Assembly (NCBI RefSeq): GCF_024298865.1
Contig: NZ_CP101161.1
Span: 1,881,227 to 1,945,226, forward strand
Direction of reading: 5' to 3'
DNA from: Halorarius halobius
GTDB lineage: Archaea > Halobacteriota > Halobacteria > Halobacteriales > Haloarculaceae
DNA: 64,000 bases
A program made the position numbers and the translations under genes. This document shows, piece by piece, positions 51,115 to 59,713 of the stretch. The notes beneath the pieces are model-generated. The model worked only from the letters and a program-made list of their open reading frames with translations. It was not told where the DNA came from and searched no databases. Each line of letters opens with the position of its first letter. Within the stretch, counting starts at the first letter, position 1.

Positions 51115-53340
51115 ATGAACGAGGTTCAACTGGAGGTGGCGAAAGCGTACCCGAACGACTCGGGTCGCGGCATCGCCCGCCTCGACCCCGACACGTTGCT
51201 TCACCTGAAGCTCTCCCCGGGAGACATCATCGAGATAGAGGGTGCCGACACCACCGCCGCGAAGGTGTGGCGCGCCGACCGGCAGGACTGGAACACCGAC
51301 ACCGTACGCATCGACGGATTCACCCGACAGAACGCCGACGTCGGCATCGGCGAGCGGGTCACTATCCGCAAGGCGGAGGCGACGAAGGCCGACGAACTCG
51401 TGCTCGCGCCGCCCGAGGAGGCGTCCGTCCAGTTCGGCTCCGACGCCGCCGGGATGGTGAAACGCCAGATACTGAAGCGGCCGGTCGTCCAGCGCGACAT
51501 CGTCCCCGTGATGTCGTCGACGAACCACCCGTTCATGCGTTCGCCGGGACAGGCCATCCCGCTCATCGCCGTCGACACCGACCCCGAGGGCGTCGTCCTC
51601 ATCACCGAAGACACCGAGGTGGAACTCCGCGAGGAGCCCATCTCGGGGTTCGAGAAGACGGGCGGCGGCATCACCTACGAGGACATCGGCGGCCTGCAAA
51701 ACGAGATACAGCGGGTCAGGGAGATGGTCGAACTCCCGATGAAGCACCCGCAGATATTCAAGAAACTCGGTATCGAACCGCCACAGGGGGTGTTACTCCA
51801 CGGGCCGCCCGGCACCGGGAAGACGCTGCTGGCGAAAGCCGTCGCCAACGAGACGTCGGCGTCGTTCTTCTCCATCGCCGGCCCCGAAATCATCTCGAAG
51901 TACTACGGGGAAAGCGAACAGCAACTCCGGGAGATATTCGAGGACGCGAGCGAGGAAGCGCCCTCCATCATCTTCATCGACGAACTCGACTCCATCGCGC
52001 CCAAACGCGAGGACGTCACCGGCGAGGTGGAGCGCCGCGTCGTCGCGCAACTGCTGACGATGATGGACGGCCTCGAATCTCGGGGCCAGGTCATCGTCAT
52101 CGCCGCGACCAACCGCGTCGACAGCGTCGACCCCGCCCTGCGTCGGCCGGGTCGGTTCGACCGCGAAATCGAAATCGGCGTCCCCGACGAGACCGGCCGC
52201 AAGGAGATACTCCAGATTCACACCCGGGGGATGCCGCTGTCGGACGACGTGAGCCTCGACCACCTCGCGGACGAGACCCACGGGTTCGTCGGCGCCGACA
52301 TCGAGAGCCTGACGAAGGAGGCCGCGATGAAGGCCCTGCGGCGCTACCTCCCCGAAATCGACCTCGACGAGGAGGACATCCCGCCGAGCCTCATCGACCG
52401 CATGATAATCAAGCGGGACGACTTCCGCGGCGCGCTCAACGAGGTCGACCCGTCGGCGATGCGGGAGGTGCTGGTCGAACTCCCGAAGATTTCGTGGGAC
52501 GACGTGGGCGGCCTCGAAGAGGCGAAAGGGAAGGTCCAGGAGTCCGTCGAGTGGCCGCTCTCCAGCCCCGAGAAGTTCGAGCGGTTCGGCATCGACCCGC
52601 CCAGCGGCGTCCTTCTCTACGGCCCGCCCGGCACGGGGAAGACGCTGATGGCGAAAGCGGTGGCGAACGAGACGAACGCGAACTTCATCTCGGTGCGCGG
52701 GCCGCAACTGCTCTCGAAGTGGGTCGGCGAGTCGGAGAAGGCCATCCGGCAGACGTTCCGCAAGGCGCGGCAGGTGTCGCCGACGGTCATCTTCTTCGAC
52801 GAACTCGACTCGCTGGCGCCGGGCCGGGGCGGCGACGTCGGCTCGAACGTCTCCGAGCGGGTCGTCAACCAACTGTTGACCGAACTCGACGGCCTCGAGG
52901 ACATGGGTGACGTGATGGTCATCGGCGCGACCAACCGCCCGGACATGATAGACCCGGCGTTGATTCGTAGCGGCCGGTTCGACCGCCTCGTCATGATAGG
53001 CGAGCCGAGCGTCGAGGGCCGCGAGCAGATACTCAACATCCACACGCAGAACATGCCGCTCGCCCCGGACGTGAGCCTGCGCGAACTCGCCGAAATCACG
53101 GAAGGGTACGTCGGCTCCGACCTCGAATCCATCGCGCGGGAGGCGGCCATCGAGGCGCTCCGCGAGGACGACGCGGCCGACGAGACGGAGATGCGTCACT
53201 TCCGGCGCGCGCTCGAACAGGTCCGGCCCACTATCAACGAGGACATCCGCGACTACTTCGAGCAGATGGAAGAGCAGTTCAAGGGCGGCTCCTCGGGCAT
53301 CGAGCGCCACTCGCAGGGCGGCCGCATCGGGTTCCAGTAA
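51115..53340 (+). CDS. CDC48/VAT-type AAA+ ATPase
   Basis: Unfoldase that uses ATP to extract and unfold proteins, often feeding the proteasome. 741 residues: N-domain double-psi barrel and four-stranded part ([20 protein letters not shown] to about 180), D1 AAA domain with [20 protein letters not shown] (about 230-249), Walker [15 protein letters not shown], and D2 with [20 protein letters not shown] (about 503-522), Walker [15 protein letters not shown], arginine-finger-type [20 protein letters not shown]. The C-terminal tail is short ([16 protein letters not shown]). ATG at 51115 gives the family N-terminus; seven extra codons upstream are possible. Confidence 0.95.
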   Translation: MNEVQLEVAKAYPNDSGRGIARLDPDTLLHLKLSPGDIIEIEGADTTAAKVWRADRQDWNTDTVRIDGFTRQNADVGIGERVTIRKAEATKADELVLAPPEEASVQFGSDAAGMVKRQILKRPVVQRDIVPVMSSTNHPFMRSPGQAIPLIAVDTDPEGVVLITEDTEVELREEPISGFEKTGGGITYEDIGGLQNEIQRVREMVELPMKHPQIFKKLGIEPPQGVLLHGPPGTGKTLLAKAVANETSASFFSIAGPEIISKYYGESEQQLREIFEDASEEAPSIIFIDELDSIAPKREDVTGEVERRVVAQLLTMMDGLESRGQVIVIAATNRVDSVDPALRRPGRFDREIEIGVPDETGRKEILQIHTRGMPLSDDVSLDHLADETHGFVGADIESLTKEAAMKALRRYLPEIDLDEEDIPPSLIDRMIIKRDDFRGALNEVDPSAMREVLVELPKISWDDVGGLEEAKGKVQESVEWPLSSPEKFERFGIDPPSGVLLYGPPGTGKTLMAKAVANETNANFISVRGPQLLSKWVGESEKAIRQTFRKARQVSPTVIFFDELDSLAPGRGGDVGSNVSERVVNQLLTELDGLEDMGDVMVIGATNRPDMIDPALIRSGRFDRLVMIGEPSVEGREQILNIHTQNMPLAPDVSLRELAEITEGYVGSDLESIAREAAIEALREDDAADETEMRHFRRALEQVRPTINEDIRDYFEQMEEQFKGGSSGIERHSQGGRIGFQ

Positions 53341-53362
53341 CCCCACTTTTTGCATCTCCCTC

Positions 53363-53381
53363 GGCGCGGCTTCGCCGCGCC
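53363..53381. terminator. Hairpin after the CDC48 gene
   Basis: Perfect 8-bp stem ggcgcggc-ttc-gccgcgcc 23 bp past the stop, flanked by ttttt upstream and caaaaa downstream. Confidence 0.45.
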
Positions 53382-53734
53382 TCGGTCGGGCAAAAACTGG
53401 TGGAAAAAGACACGGCGGGTCTCCAGCCGCAGTGCTCCCTCCGGTCGCACCGCGTTAGTCGGCCCTTGGTCCCGCTGACTCCCTTCGGTCGTCAGCGGTG
53501 AACCCCCTCGCTCGTTTCACTCGCTCGGGGTATGCCGTGTCTGATGAGGATGTGGTCGCAACCGGAAACCGATGACCCGAGATGGCCTTGACAAACACAG
53601 AAGACGTGGTGGTAGATACAGAGCAGAGAGTTACCGCACCGAGACGTGTTCTACCGAGCATCTGTCAGAAGCGGCGTGCGAGACACAGAGGTTGGATTGT
53701 TCACCCGGGAGGTCGGCGGTATCGAGCCGAGTAG
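53382..53734. repeat. Intergenic stretch with tail repeats, no gene
   Basis: 53382-53530 is haloarchaeal tail sequence with another perfect stem, ccgctgac (53472-53479) with gtcagcgg (53491-53498). 53531-53734 is plainer, lower-GC sequence in which the open frames look non-coding and overlap the lipoprotein gene in the opposite strand. No RNA gene is recognised. Confidence 0.5.
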
Positions 53735-54559
53735 TTACGACCCCGCCGTCGCGTTTGCCACCCAATCCGGTTTCTCGATGTCAGTGCTTCCCACGTCGGT
53801 CAGGGTGTACGACACCGCAATCCGCCGGGGGCGGTTCTCGATGACGGGAAAGACGATCTCGTACTCGTAGTGGCGAACGACGCCGTCTTCGTCGACCAGG
53901 AGTGTCGCTGAGAACGCCTCGAACTGCTTACTCGCGTTCTCGTCCCACAGCCGCGTGTCGGACAGAGCGTCGACGCCGGTGGCCTCGTAACGCATCACTG
54001 GAACGTCCTGGAACGTCTCGATGCCTTCGCGCTGGAAGGTGGCGTTAATCGCAACGCGTTCGAACGAGTCGATGTCGTAGCCGAACCATCCATGCCAGAG
54101 ATATTCGTCGCTCGATTCGTTGAACACCGGCAGCGGTGAGGCGACGGTGGACACATCCGTGTCGTTCTCCCTCGACAGCCGGTACGCCGTAGTCCCGTTC
54201 GAGTATACGGAGCTGTTCCGTAGTAAGGAGTTCTCGCCGGTGGCGTTGGAGTGTACGAGGTACTGTGAGGCCCCGGGCTCGACGAGAAACCGGCTCGTTT
54301 CGTTCCTGTACGTGAAGTTCTTCTCCGCTACGGGAGTGGATTCATTCTCGGCTCTCTCGACCGAGAGAGTAAAACTCGTGTCGGCCAGCGCGCTCGTGTG
54401 GGTGTCGAACACCGACTGATTGATCGCCGACGCCGTCGGGAAATCGTCGGGGGACGCGTCGGGCGACGGCTGGTTCCCACCCGTGCCCGGAAGTCCAGCA
54501 CATCCCGCTAAGACCAGGAGGGCGACGACAGCGATCGCTGGGAGCGGAGACGCACGCAC
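53735..54559 (-). CDS. Haloarchaeal lipoprotein (DUF7537-like)
   Basis: 274 residues with a lipoprotein signal: hydrophobic segment PAIAVVALLVLAGC, lipobox LAGC (Cys19). The mature part is Ser/Thr/Asn-rich with repeated N-x-S/T sites and a pattern like other haloarchaeal lipoproteins that resemble LolA/LppX folds (NFTYRNETSRFLVEP, VMRYEATGVDAL, HYEYEIVFPVIENRP). GTG start at 54559; TATA 54584-54590 lies 27 bp upstream and a 12-bp palindrome sits between. Codon use is less GC-rich than in neighbouring genes. Function unknown. Confidence 0.75.
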   Translation of the reverse strand: MRASPLPAIAVVALLVLAGCAGLPGTGGNQPSPDASPDDFPTASAINQSVFDTHTSALADTSFTLSVERAENESTPVAEKNFTYRNETSRFLVEPGASQYLVHSNATGENSLLRNSSVYSNGTTAYRLSRENDTDVSTVASPLPVFNESSDEYLWHGWFGYDIDSFERVAINATFQREGIETFQDVPVMRYEATGVDALSDTRLWDENASKQFEAFSATLLVDEDGVVRHYEYEIVFPVIENRPRRIAVSYTLTDVGSTDIEKPDWVANATAGS

Positions 54560-54563
54560 AGGC

Positions 54564-54590
54564 GACTAGCTAGTCGGTTCAAAGGTAAAA
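54564..54590 (-). promoter_or_regulatory. Promoter and palindrome of the lipoprotein gene
   Basis: TATA TTTTACC (54584-54590, minus strand) and the perfect palindrome gactagctagtc (54564-54575) between it and the GTG start; possible repressor site. Confidence 0.5.
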
Positions 54591-54840
54591 CTGCTGATAA
54601 TCACCACATCTCTAACGCAGGGCGATCTCGTCCCAACCCGGTGTTGTGACGCTCAGGGGAAGTAGATCAGAACCGACTGCGAGATACGTGCTGTCGGCCT
54701 TGTTGAAATCCGCTTGCCTCGACAACTGTCCCCCCTGACGCGCTCAGTTGGTACGTGGGTGATAGAGCCATTGAACTTGACCACCTATATAGCACTAATA
54801 GTAACGATTTTCGAGAAACGGGATTGAATAGCAGGATACA

Positions 54841-55299
54841 ATGCCCTCCATTAGCCGACGCACGCTACTAGCGGGTACGGGTGCCGTACTCACTTCCCTC
54901 AGCGGTTGTGCAGCTCTAGGTTGGTCCCCGAATCAGAGCGAGGGAGAGTCCTATCCACATTGGGTGAAGATGTATCTTGGTAACCGTGACGAGACCCACC
55001 ACGTTACGGTCACGGTTACGAACGAGGGTGGTGAGGCCCTTTTCGAGAAGGAATACCAGCTCTCAGATAGTAACGAGGCTGATGAGGATGCGACGTTTCC
55101 AGCATCGACCAACCCCGAGACAATCGTTGTGACCGTTGACGGAACCCGATTTGAACGCGACTGGCCGGGCTTCGAGCAATCGGAACTTCCCTGCGATGGC
55201 CCGAATGAGGCCGGTATCGAGATATACGTAGAGAGTGCTCAGGACGGGACACCGGACATTCGACTCGAAGCAGACTGTCAGTCGATTACTGGAGAGTGA
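54841..55299 (+). CDS. Tat-type secreted lipoprotein, hypothetical
   Basis: 152 residues. N-terminus MPSISRRTLLAGTGAVLTSL has a twin-arginine motif (SRRTLL) and a lipobox LSGC (Cys22), so export by Tat and lipid anchoring are expected. The mature domain is an Ig-like beta sandwich in appearance (HHVTVTVTNEGGEALFEKEY, ETIVVTVDGTRFERDW). Lower GC than the window average. The upstream 54560-54840 gap is AT-richer, with TATA-like cctatatagc at 54781-54790 and no gene. Confidence 0.7.
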   Translation: MPSISRRTLLAGTGAVLTSLSGCAALGWSPNQSEGESYPHWVKMYLGNRDETHHVTVTVTNEGGEALFEKEYQLSDSNEADEDATFPASTNPETIVVTVDGTRFERDWPGFEQSELPCDGPNEAGIEIYVESAQDGTPDIRLEADCQSITGE

Positions 55300-55336
55300 T
55301 ATCACACTGACCGATGTAGAGGGTGTAGCTACCAAG

Positions 55337-55696
55337 TCAGGTGGGTGAATCTGGGTGGTGGCGACGATAGATGCGAAGTCCTCCGAGAGTTAGTGCCCCG
55401 ACCGCGAGGACGAATAGCAGTAATGGTATATCGTGTCGATTACAGCCATCGTTCCACCACACCATCCAGTATTCGATACGCGGCCCCAAGGTCACCCCGA
55501 ATCCGACTCTGGGCACGTAGATTCCAAGAAGCTCATACACGCGACCCCACGTCCCCTCGAAGTGACACGACACGCCGGCCATAACCGAGGCGTCAGAGTA
55601 AAACACGACGAGCAGACCGGTTCCAACCGCCACCGCGAGATAGTCCCCCAGTCGGTCGAAATTCATATCCCCCATATCCCAACCCAGCAAACTCAT
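55337..55696 (-). CDS. Hypothetical membrane protein
   Basis: 119 residues with hydrophobic helices at about 21-40 and 88-108 and an aromatic-rich exposed loop (RIEYWMVWWNDGCNRHDIP). ATG at 55696 chosen with TATA gctattaat 27-30 bp upstream; a GTG one codon earlier is possible. No family assigned. GC lower than neighbours. Confidence 0.6.
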   Translation of the reverse strand: MSLLGWDMGDMNFDRLGDYLAVAVGTGLLVVFYSDASVMAGVSCHFEGTWGRVYELLGIYVPRVGFGVTLGPRIEYWMVWWNDGCNRHDIPLLLFVLAVGALTLGGLRIYRRHHPDSPT

Positions 55697-55895
55697 CACC
55701 TCGACTACAACATTCCTTGTGACCGCATTAATAGCTATGCCAGGCGTATTCGACAGAATCCGAACCGTTCACTCGACGAGACAGGCAACCGTAGCGGGCA
55801 TCCGTGACCTGCGCCGACGCGGTTCGCGGGAGCCGAGTGGAGTCCCCGGATTTCGTCTGCAAAAGCAATTAGCCGTGCGGACCGATACGTCGAGT

Positions 55896-56336
55896 GTGAC
55901 CCCCTCCGTGACCCTCCAGCGGACCGACGAGGACGCGCTCGCCTACGTCGAGCGCCTGCTCGCGCGGAACGACCTGCCCGCGACCGACGTGCGCTCGAAG
56001 CCCGACTGCTTCTACGTCGCGTACGACGGTGACGAACGCGTCGGCGTCGGCGGCATCGAAGCGTACGGTTCGGAGGGCCTGCTCCGCTCGGTGGTCGTCG
56101 AGGAGACGGCCCGCGACGAGGGCGTCGGAACCGCCCTGTGTGCGGCCCTCGAACGCGAGGCCAGCGACCGCGGCGTCGAGGCGCTGTACCTGCTGACGAC
56201 GACCGCGGCCGCGTTCTTCGCCGGGCGCGGCTACGAGGAAATCGAGCGGTCGGCGGCACCTGCCGCGATTCGGCGGACCACCGAGTTCTCGGAACTCTGC
56301 CCGGCGTCCGCGACGTGTCTCCGCAAGCGGCTCTGA
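55896..56336 (+). CDS. GNAT acetyltransferase, ArsN2-like
   Basis: 146 residues of the GNAT fold. The run YGSEGLLRSVVVEETARDEG plus GVGTALCAALEREA gives the acetyl-CoA loop, and the C-terminal signature ALYLLTTTAAAFFAGRGYEE ... FSELCPASATCLRK matches the arsenic-resistance ArsN2 subgroup. No other ars gene is adjacent, so the arsenic link is by family only. GTG at 55896 is set by caattag 27 bp upstream; the longer upstream frame is rejected. Confidence 0.85.
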   Translation: MTPSVTLQRTDEDALAYVERLLARNDLPATDVRSKPDCFYVAYDGDERVGVGGIEAYGSEGLLRSVVVEETARDEGVGTALCAALEREASDRGVEALYLLTTTAAAFFAGRGYEEIERSAAPAAIRRTTEFSELCPASATCLRKRL

Positions 56337-56353
56337 GGCCCGAGCATCCGCGA

Positions 56354-56442
56354 GGCGCGCGAAGCGCGCCGACGCGGTTCGCGGCTCGTGAGCGGAGTGA
56401 GCGAGCCGTAGCGCGCTGACTGAGACGCGGCGAAGCCGCGTC
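56354..56442. repeat. Cluster of three short hairpins in tail sequence
   Basis: Stems ggcgcgc-gaa-gcgcgcc (56354-56370), cggctcg/cgagccg (56382-56408) and gacgcggc-gaa-gccgcgtc (56424-56442), two with GAA loops. Confidence 0.7.
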
Positions 56443-56474
56443 GAAGGAGCACGCGCGGCATATCACCCACCAGG

Positions 56475-56513
56475 TTTTGCCGGGGGTCTCGCTCCGCTCG
56501 ACCCCCGGCAAAA
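56475..56513. terminator. Bidirectional terminator between arsN2-like and HPP genes
   Basis: Perfect 14-bp stem ttttgccgggggtc / gacccccggcaaaa with an 11-base loop, ending in a T-run on either strand, placed between two convergent genes. Confidence 0.75.
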
Positions 56514-56519
56514 AGCGGA

Positions 56520-58061
56520 TTAGTAGCGATAGTTCCGGTCCAGTATCGCCACGTCGCAGTCGAGGTCCTGGATGCGCTCGAAGGTGGGCGGCGAGACGAA
56601 CCGCGAGGCCTTCGACCGCTCGGTTGAGGCGCCGATGATGACGAGGTCGAACTGCGGCGCCGTGCGCTCGAGGAACTTCTCTATCTCCTGTCTGGCGACG
56701 CGCGTCTCGAAGGTGGCGTGGAACGGTTCGACGAGGTTCGACAGCATCGACTCCGCGCGCCGGCGGTCGTCGCGGGCACCGATGCAGTGACAGACCGCGA
56801 CCCGACCGGTCGACCCCGCCAGCCGCTGGGCGAACTCCAGCATCGCGTGGGCGGCGTCGCTTGCGCGACGCACCGGCACCAGCACCTCCCGCCAGCGGGT
56901 CCGCGACTCCGCGCCCGGACGGTGGACGAGCACATCGATGTCGCCCCGAAACAGTTCGCGCACGAACCGCGAGAGACCGCCGTACTGCTCCTCGTACGGG
57001 GTGACGATGAGGTCGCAGTTCGTCTCGTCGGCGGCGGTCTGGACGGTGCCGGACCGCGAACCTCCGTCGACCGCGACGACCACCTCGCAGGGGACGCCTA
57101 CCTTCGTCTCGACGCGGCCGGCGAGCGACTCCAGTTCCGTCGCGGCCTCGGCGGTGGCCCGCTCTGTCGCCTCCGATTCGACGTCCGCCATCGCGTCGGC
57201 GTCCACCGCTTCCCCGGGGCGAGCGGGGTCTGTGGGGTCCGTGCCGTGAGCGTCGTCGTCCCCGTCGCCCTCCGCCAGCAGGTCGCGTTCGGCGACCGCG
57301 ACGTCCTCGTCTTCGACCACGTCGAGCAGGACGACCTTGCCGGCGTCGTGGGCGGCGGCGATTCGGGCCGCCAGCATCACCGTCGCGTCCGCACAGTCGC
57401 GCATCGGCACGAGCACGTGGTCGTCGCCTTTCGTCGACTGGTAGAGGAACTCCGCGCGGCGGTCGTAGAACCGCTCGCGCCAGACGTAGAACGCCCCCGC
57501 GACGAGCGACGAGGCGACGAACACGCTGACGACGAACAGCCCCAGCACCTCGAGGGAGCGCCCCTCGGCGACGAACGCGGGCGCGAGCAGTGCCAGCAGT
57601 GCCGTCGAGAACGCCGACGGCTCCTCGACGTCGAACGCCCACGTCACCCCGCCGGTGAGGAAGATGGCCGTCCCCGCCGCCAGCGGGGAGATGCTGTCGA
57701 GCGTCCCGCCGCCGCCGGGGATGCCGGTGAACATCGCGGCGGCCATCGCCAGCGACCCGCAGACGGCGCCGGCGGTCAGGCCGCCGACGAACTGCGTCGG
57801 CGAGGCGTACCGGCCCTCCGGGTCCGCAAACAGCGTGAACGTCCCCGACGCCAGCGGGGGAAAGAGGACGAACGGCAGGAGGCTCTCCGCGTTGGCGATG
57901 GCGGTCACCGCGGCGATGAGCAACGGCACCAGCAACAGCACCGTCAGGTGGACGAGGTTCCGGGTCGTCTCCAGCCACGCGCGGAACTCGCGTATCTCCC
58001 GTCGTTCGAGGCGGCGAAGCCGTCGCAGGAGCGCCCCCCAGCGCTCGCGGAGCCCGTCCAT
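56520..58061 (-). CDS. HPP membrane domain fused to two universal-stress-protein domains
   Basis: 513 residues. A cytoplasmic N-terminal helix, then an HPP-type membrane domain (about 30-205; block FVLFPPLASGTFTLFADPEG), followed by two USP/UspA-like domains (about 210-375 with DDHVLVPMRDCADATVMLAA and CDLIVTPYEEQYGG; about 383-513 with REVLVPVRRASDAAHAML and FDLVIIGASTERSKASRF). The USP ATP-binding Gly motif (GxxG-9x-G[ST]) is incomplete in both. Likely a membrane sensor or transporter with stress-ligand domains. TATA cttttcg is 27 bp upstream. Confidence 0.85.
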   Translation of the reverse strand: MDGLRERWGALLRRLRRLERREIREFRAWLETTRNLVHLTVLLLVPLLIAAVTAIANAESLLPFVLFPPLASGTFTLFADPEGRYASPTQFVGGLTAGAVCGSLAMAAAMFTGIPGGGGTLDSISPLAAGTAIFLTGGVTWAFDVEEPSAFSTALLALLAPAFVAEGRSLEVLGLFVVSVFVASSLVAGAFYVWRERFYDRRAEFLYQSTKGDDHVLVPMRDCADATVMLAARIAAAHDAGKVVLLDVVEDEDVAVAERDLLAEGDGDDDAHGTDPTDPARPGEAVDADAMADVESEATERATAEAATELESLAGRVETKVGVPCEVVVAVDGGSRSGTVQTAADETNCDLIVTPYEEQYGGLSRFVRELFRGDIDVLVHRPGAESRTRWREVLVPVRRASDAAHAMLEFAQRLAGSTGRVAVCHCIGARDDRRRAESMLSNLVEPFHATFETRVARQEIEKFLERTAPQFDLVIIGASTERSKASRFVSPPTFERIQDLDCDVAILDRNYRY

Positions 58062-58103
58062 GACTCCGCGTACACGACCCCCCGAAAAGTGGTTTTCTCC
58101 CGA

Positions 58104-58859
58104 CTACAGGTCGGTCGTCGCCGTCAGCGCGATGTGGATGGCCCGTTCGACGTTGTTCTTCGCCTTCTCGGGCAGTTCCTCGTCGTCCGTCTCGCCCTTC
58201 TGGGTCCCCTCGACGAGGTTGCCGTCGACGGTGCAGATGGCGCCCGCGGCCAGTCCCTTCCGGCGCGCAATGGAGAAGACGGCGGCCGCCTCCATCTCGA
58301 CTGACAGCAGGCCCGCCCGCTCCCAGTCGTCGACGTACTCGTCGGTCTCGGCGTAGAAGGCGTCGTCCGAGGCGATTGGACCGACGTGGACTCGGCTCCC
58401 GGCTTCGCCGGTCTCCCCGTCCGCGGCCTCGTTCGCTTCGGCCGCCTCCACCAGCCCCGAGAGCACGTCGTAGTCGGGAACGGCGGGGTACTCGACGGCC
58501 TCGTAGCGCTTGCTCGTCCCCTCCTCCTTGGCGGCGCCGGTTGCGACCACCATGTCGCCGATCTCGATGCCGGCCTGCGTCGCGCCCGTGGTGCCGACGC
58601 GGATGAACGTCTCGACGCCCACCGCGGCGAGTTCCTCGACGGCGATGGCCGCCGACGGACAGCCGATGCCGGTCGAGCAGATGGTCAACTCGCGCCCCTC
58701 GAACGTCGCGTTGACGACCTTGTACTCGCGGTTCTCGGCCACGACCTCGCTCGTGTCACAGAGCCCGGCGATGCGGTCGACCCGGCCCGGGTCGCCGGGG
58801 ATGAGCGCGATGTCGTGGACGTCGCCCGCCTCGACGAGCAGATGCGGCTGTTTCGCCAT
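58104..58859 (-). CDS. Nucleoside phosphorylase (uridine phosphorylase family)
   Basis: Splits nucleosides with phosphate to base and ribose-1-phosphate. 251 residues of the PNP/UDP family 1: phosphate-binding IALIPGDPGRVDRIA, TGIGCPSAAIAVEELAAVG, FIRVGTTGATQAGIEIGD, the purine/pyrimidine-site SVEMEAAAVFSIAR, and TVDGNLVEG. Base specificity (uridine versus guanosine or other) is not fixed by sequence. Its TATA element (58881-58888) overlaps the upstream gene end. It starts the salvage set with the PfkB kinase and R15P isomerase nearby. Confidence 0.9.
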   Translation of the reverse strand: MAKQPHLLVEAGDVHDIALIPGDPGRVDRIAGLCDTSEVVAENREYKVVNATFEGRELTICSTGIGCPSAAIAVEELAAVGVETFIRVGTTGATQAGIEIGDMVVATGAAKEEGTSKRYEAVEYPAVPDYDVLSGLVEAAEANEAADGETGEAGSRVHVGPIASDDAFYAETDEYVDDWERAGLLSVEMEAAAVFSIARRKGLAAGAICTVDGNLVEGTQKGETDDEELPEKAKNNVERAIHIALTATTDL

Positions 58860-58880
58860 ATCCGGACTGCCGCCGCCGCC

Positions 58881-58888
58881 CTAAAGAG
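58881..58888 (-). promoter_or_regulatory. TATA element of the nucleoside phosphorylase gene
   Basis: CTCTTTAG on the minus strand centred about 26 bp before the ATG at 58859. Confidence 0.5.
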
Positions 58889-59140
58889 TCATTCGAGGTC
58901 CGACGGCCACAGCCGCCTGCCGACCCAGCCCAGCGTGCCGCCGAACGCCGCGAACCCGAGGTACGCGGGCAGGGTGTGCTCGCGGACGAGCGCCACCGGG
59001 TCGACGTACGGGACCACGACCGCCCACAGCCAGCCGTCCGTCGAGGGGTCCGGCTGGAGGCCGAGATGGAGGAAGACGGCGACGAGCAGGCCACCGAGCA
59101 CGCCGACGACCGGCGAGGGACGGCGCCAGCGTGGGTCCAT
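58889..59140 (-). CDS. Small two-helix membrane protein
   Basis: 83 residues, hydrophobic helices at about 11-28 and 55-73, with a polar loop QPDPSTDGWLW between. Ends GWVGRRLWPSDLE. No family assigned. It sits between the nucleoside phosphorylase and a larger membrane-protein gene, all minus strand, within the salvage region. Confidence 0.6.
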   Translation of the reverse strand: MDPRWRRPSPVVGVLGGLLVAVFLHLGLQPDPSTDGWLWAVVVPYVDPVALVREHTLPAYLGFAAFGGTLGWVGRRLWPSDLE

Positions 59141-59182
59141 GTCCGCCGAGCGTCGCCCGCGTCGGTAATGAGTGCTGTGGCC

Positions 59183-59689
59183 TCACAGCGCCGCGACCAG
59201 TAGCACGACGAACGCGACCAGCGCGACGGTGTAGACGCTCGCGGAGACGACCCAGTCGCGGCGCACCTGTCCGGCCCGCTCGCGGGCCTCGCCGCCGAAC
59301 ACCGGGAGGACGAGGTACGCGAAGAAGACGACGAGGAAGGCGAACGTGACGAGCGCCGCCAGCGCGTGGGGGGCGATGCGGAGGCCGACGCCGGCGAGCG
59401 CCGCCCGCGGCGGGAGCACCCGTTCGAGGCCGACCGCGACGAGCGTGAACACCACGCCGGCGAGCACGCCCGCGGCGTAGTGGACGCCGGAGGCCAGTTT
59501 CGGGTCGACCTCCGCCAGTCCCTCGCCGGTGAGCGCGCCCGCGGCGACGAACGGCGGAGCAGTGCCCTCCGGCAACCGTTGCATCGGGATGTTCATCACG
59601 ACGGCCGCCAGCAGGCCGGCGACGGCGCCGACGGCGGCCCGACCGGTGAGGGTCGGGACGTCCGAGACGTGCAGGACGAACGGGTCCAT
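59183..59689 (-). CDS. Hypothetical multi-helix membrane protein
   Basis: 168 residues, four hydrophobic segments (about 15-35, 68-88, 98-128, 148-168); the segment GRAAVGAVAGLLAAVVMNIP near the N-terminus resembles small haloarchaeal membrane proteins of unknown role. ATG at 59689 with TATA gttttag 27 bp upstream. It lies just after the PfkB kinase gene on the same strand. Confidence 0.65.
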   Translation of the reverse strand: MDPFVLHVSDVPTLTGRAAVGAVAGLLAAVVMNIPMQRLPEGTAPPFVAAGALTGEGLAEVDPKLASGVHYAAGVLAGVVFTLVAVGLERVLPPRAALAGVGLRIAPHALAALVTFAFLVVFFAYLVLPVFGGEARERAGQVRRDWVVSASVYTVALVAFVVLLVAAL

Positions 59690-59713
59690 CGACCGCCCGT
59701 ACGGCCGGCACGA

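Noticed and set aside
53572..53844. Plus-strand frames of 74-90 codons before the lipoprotein gene
   Set aside because: They overlap the lipoprotein 3' end on the other strand and show no family or start-site support.
54690..54740. Sequence ggccttgttgaaatcc resembling the end of a haloarchaeal insertion sequence
   Set aside because: No matching second end, target duplication or transposase remnant was found nearby, so it is mentioned only as a possible relic.
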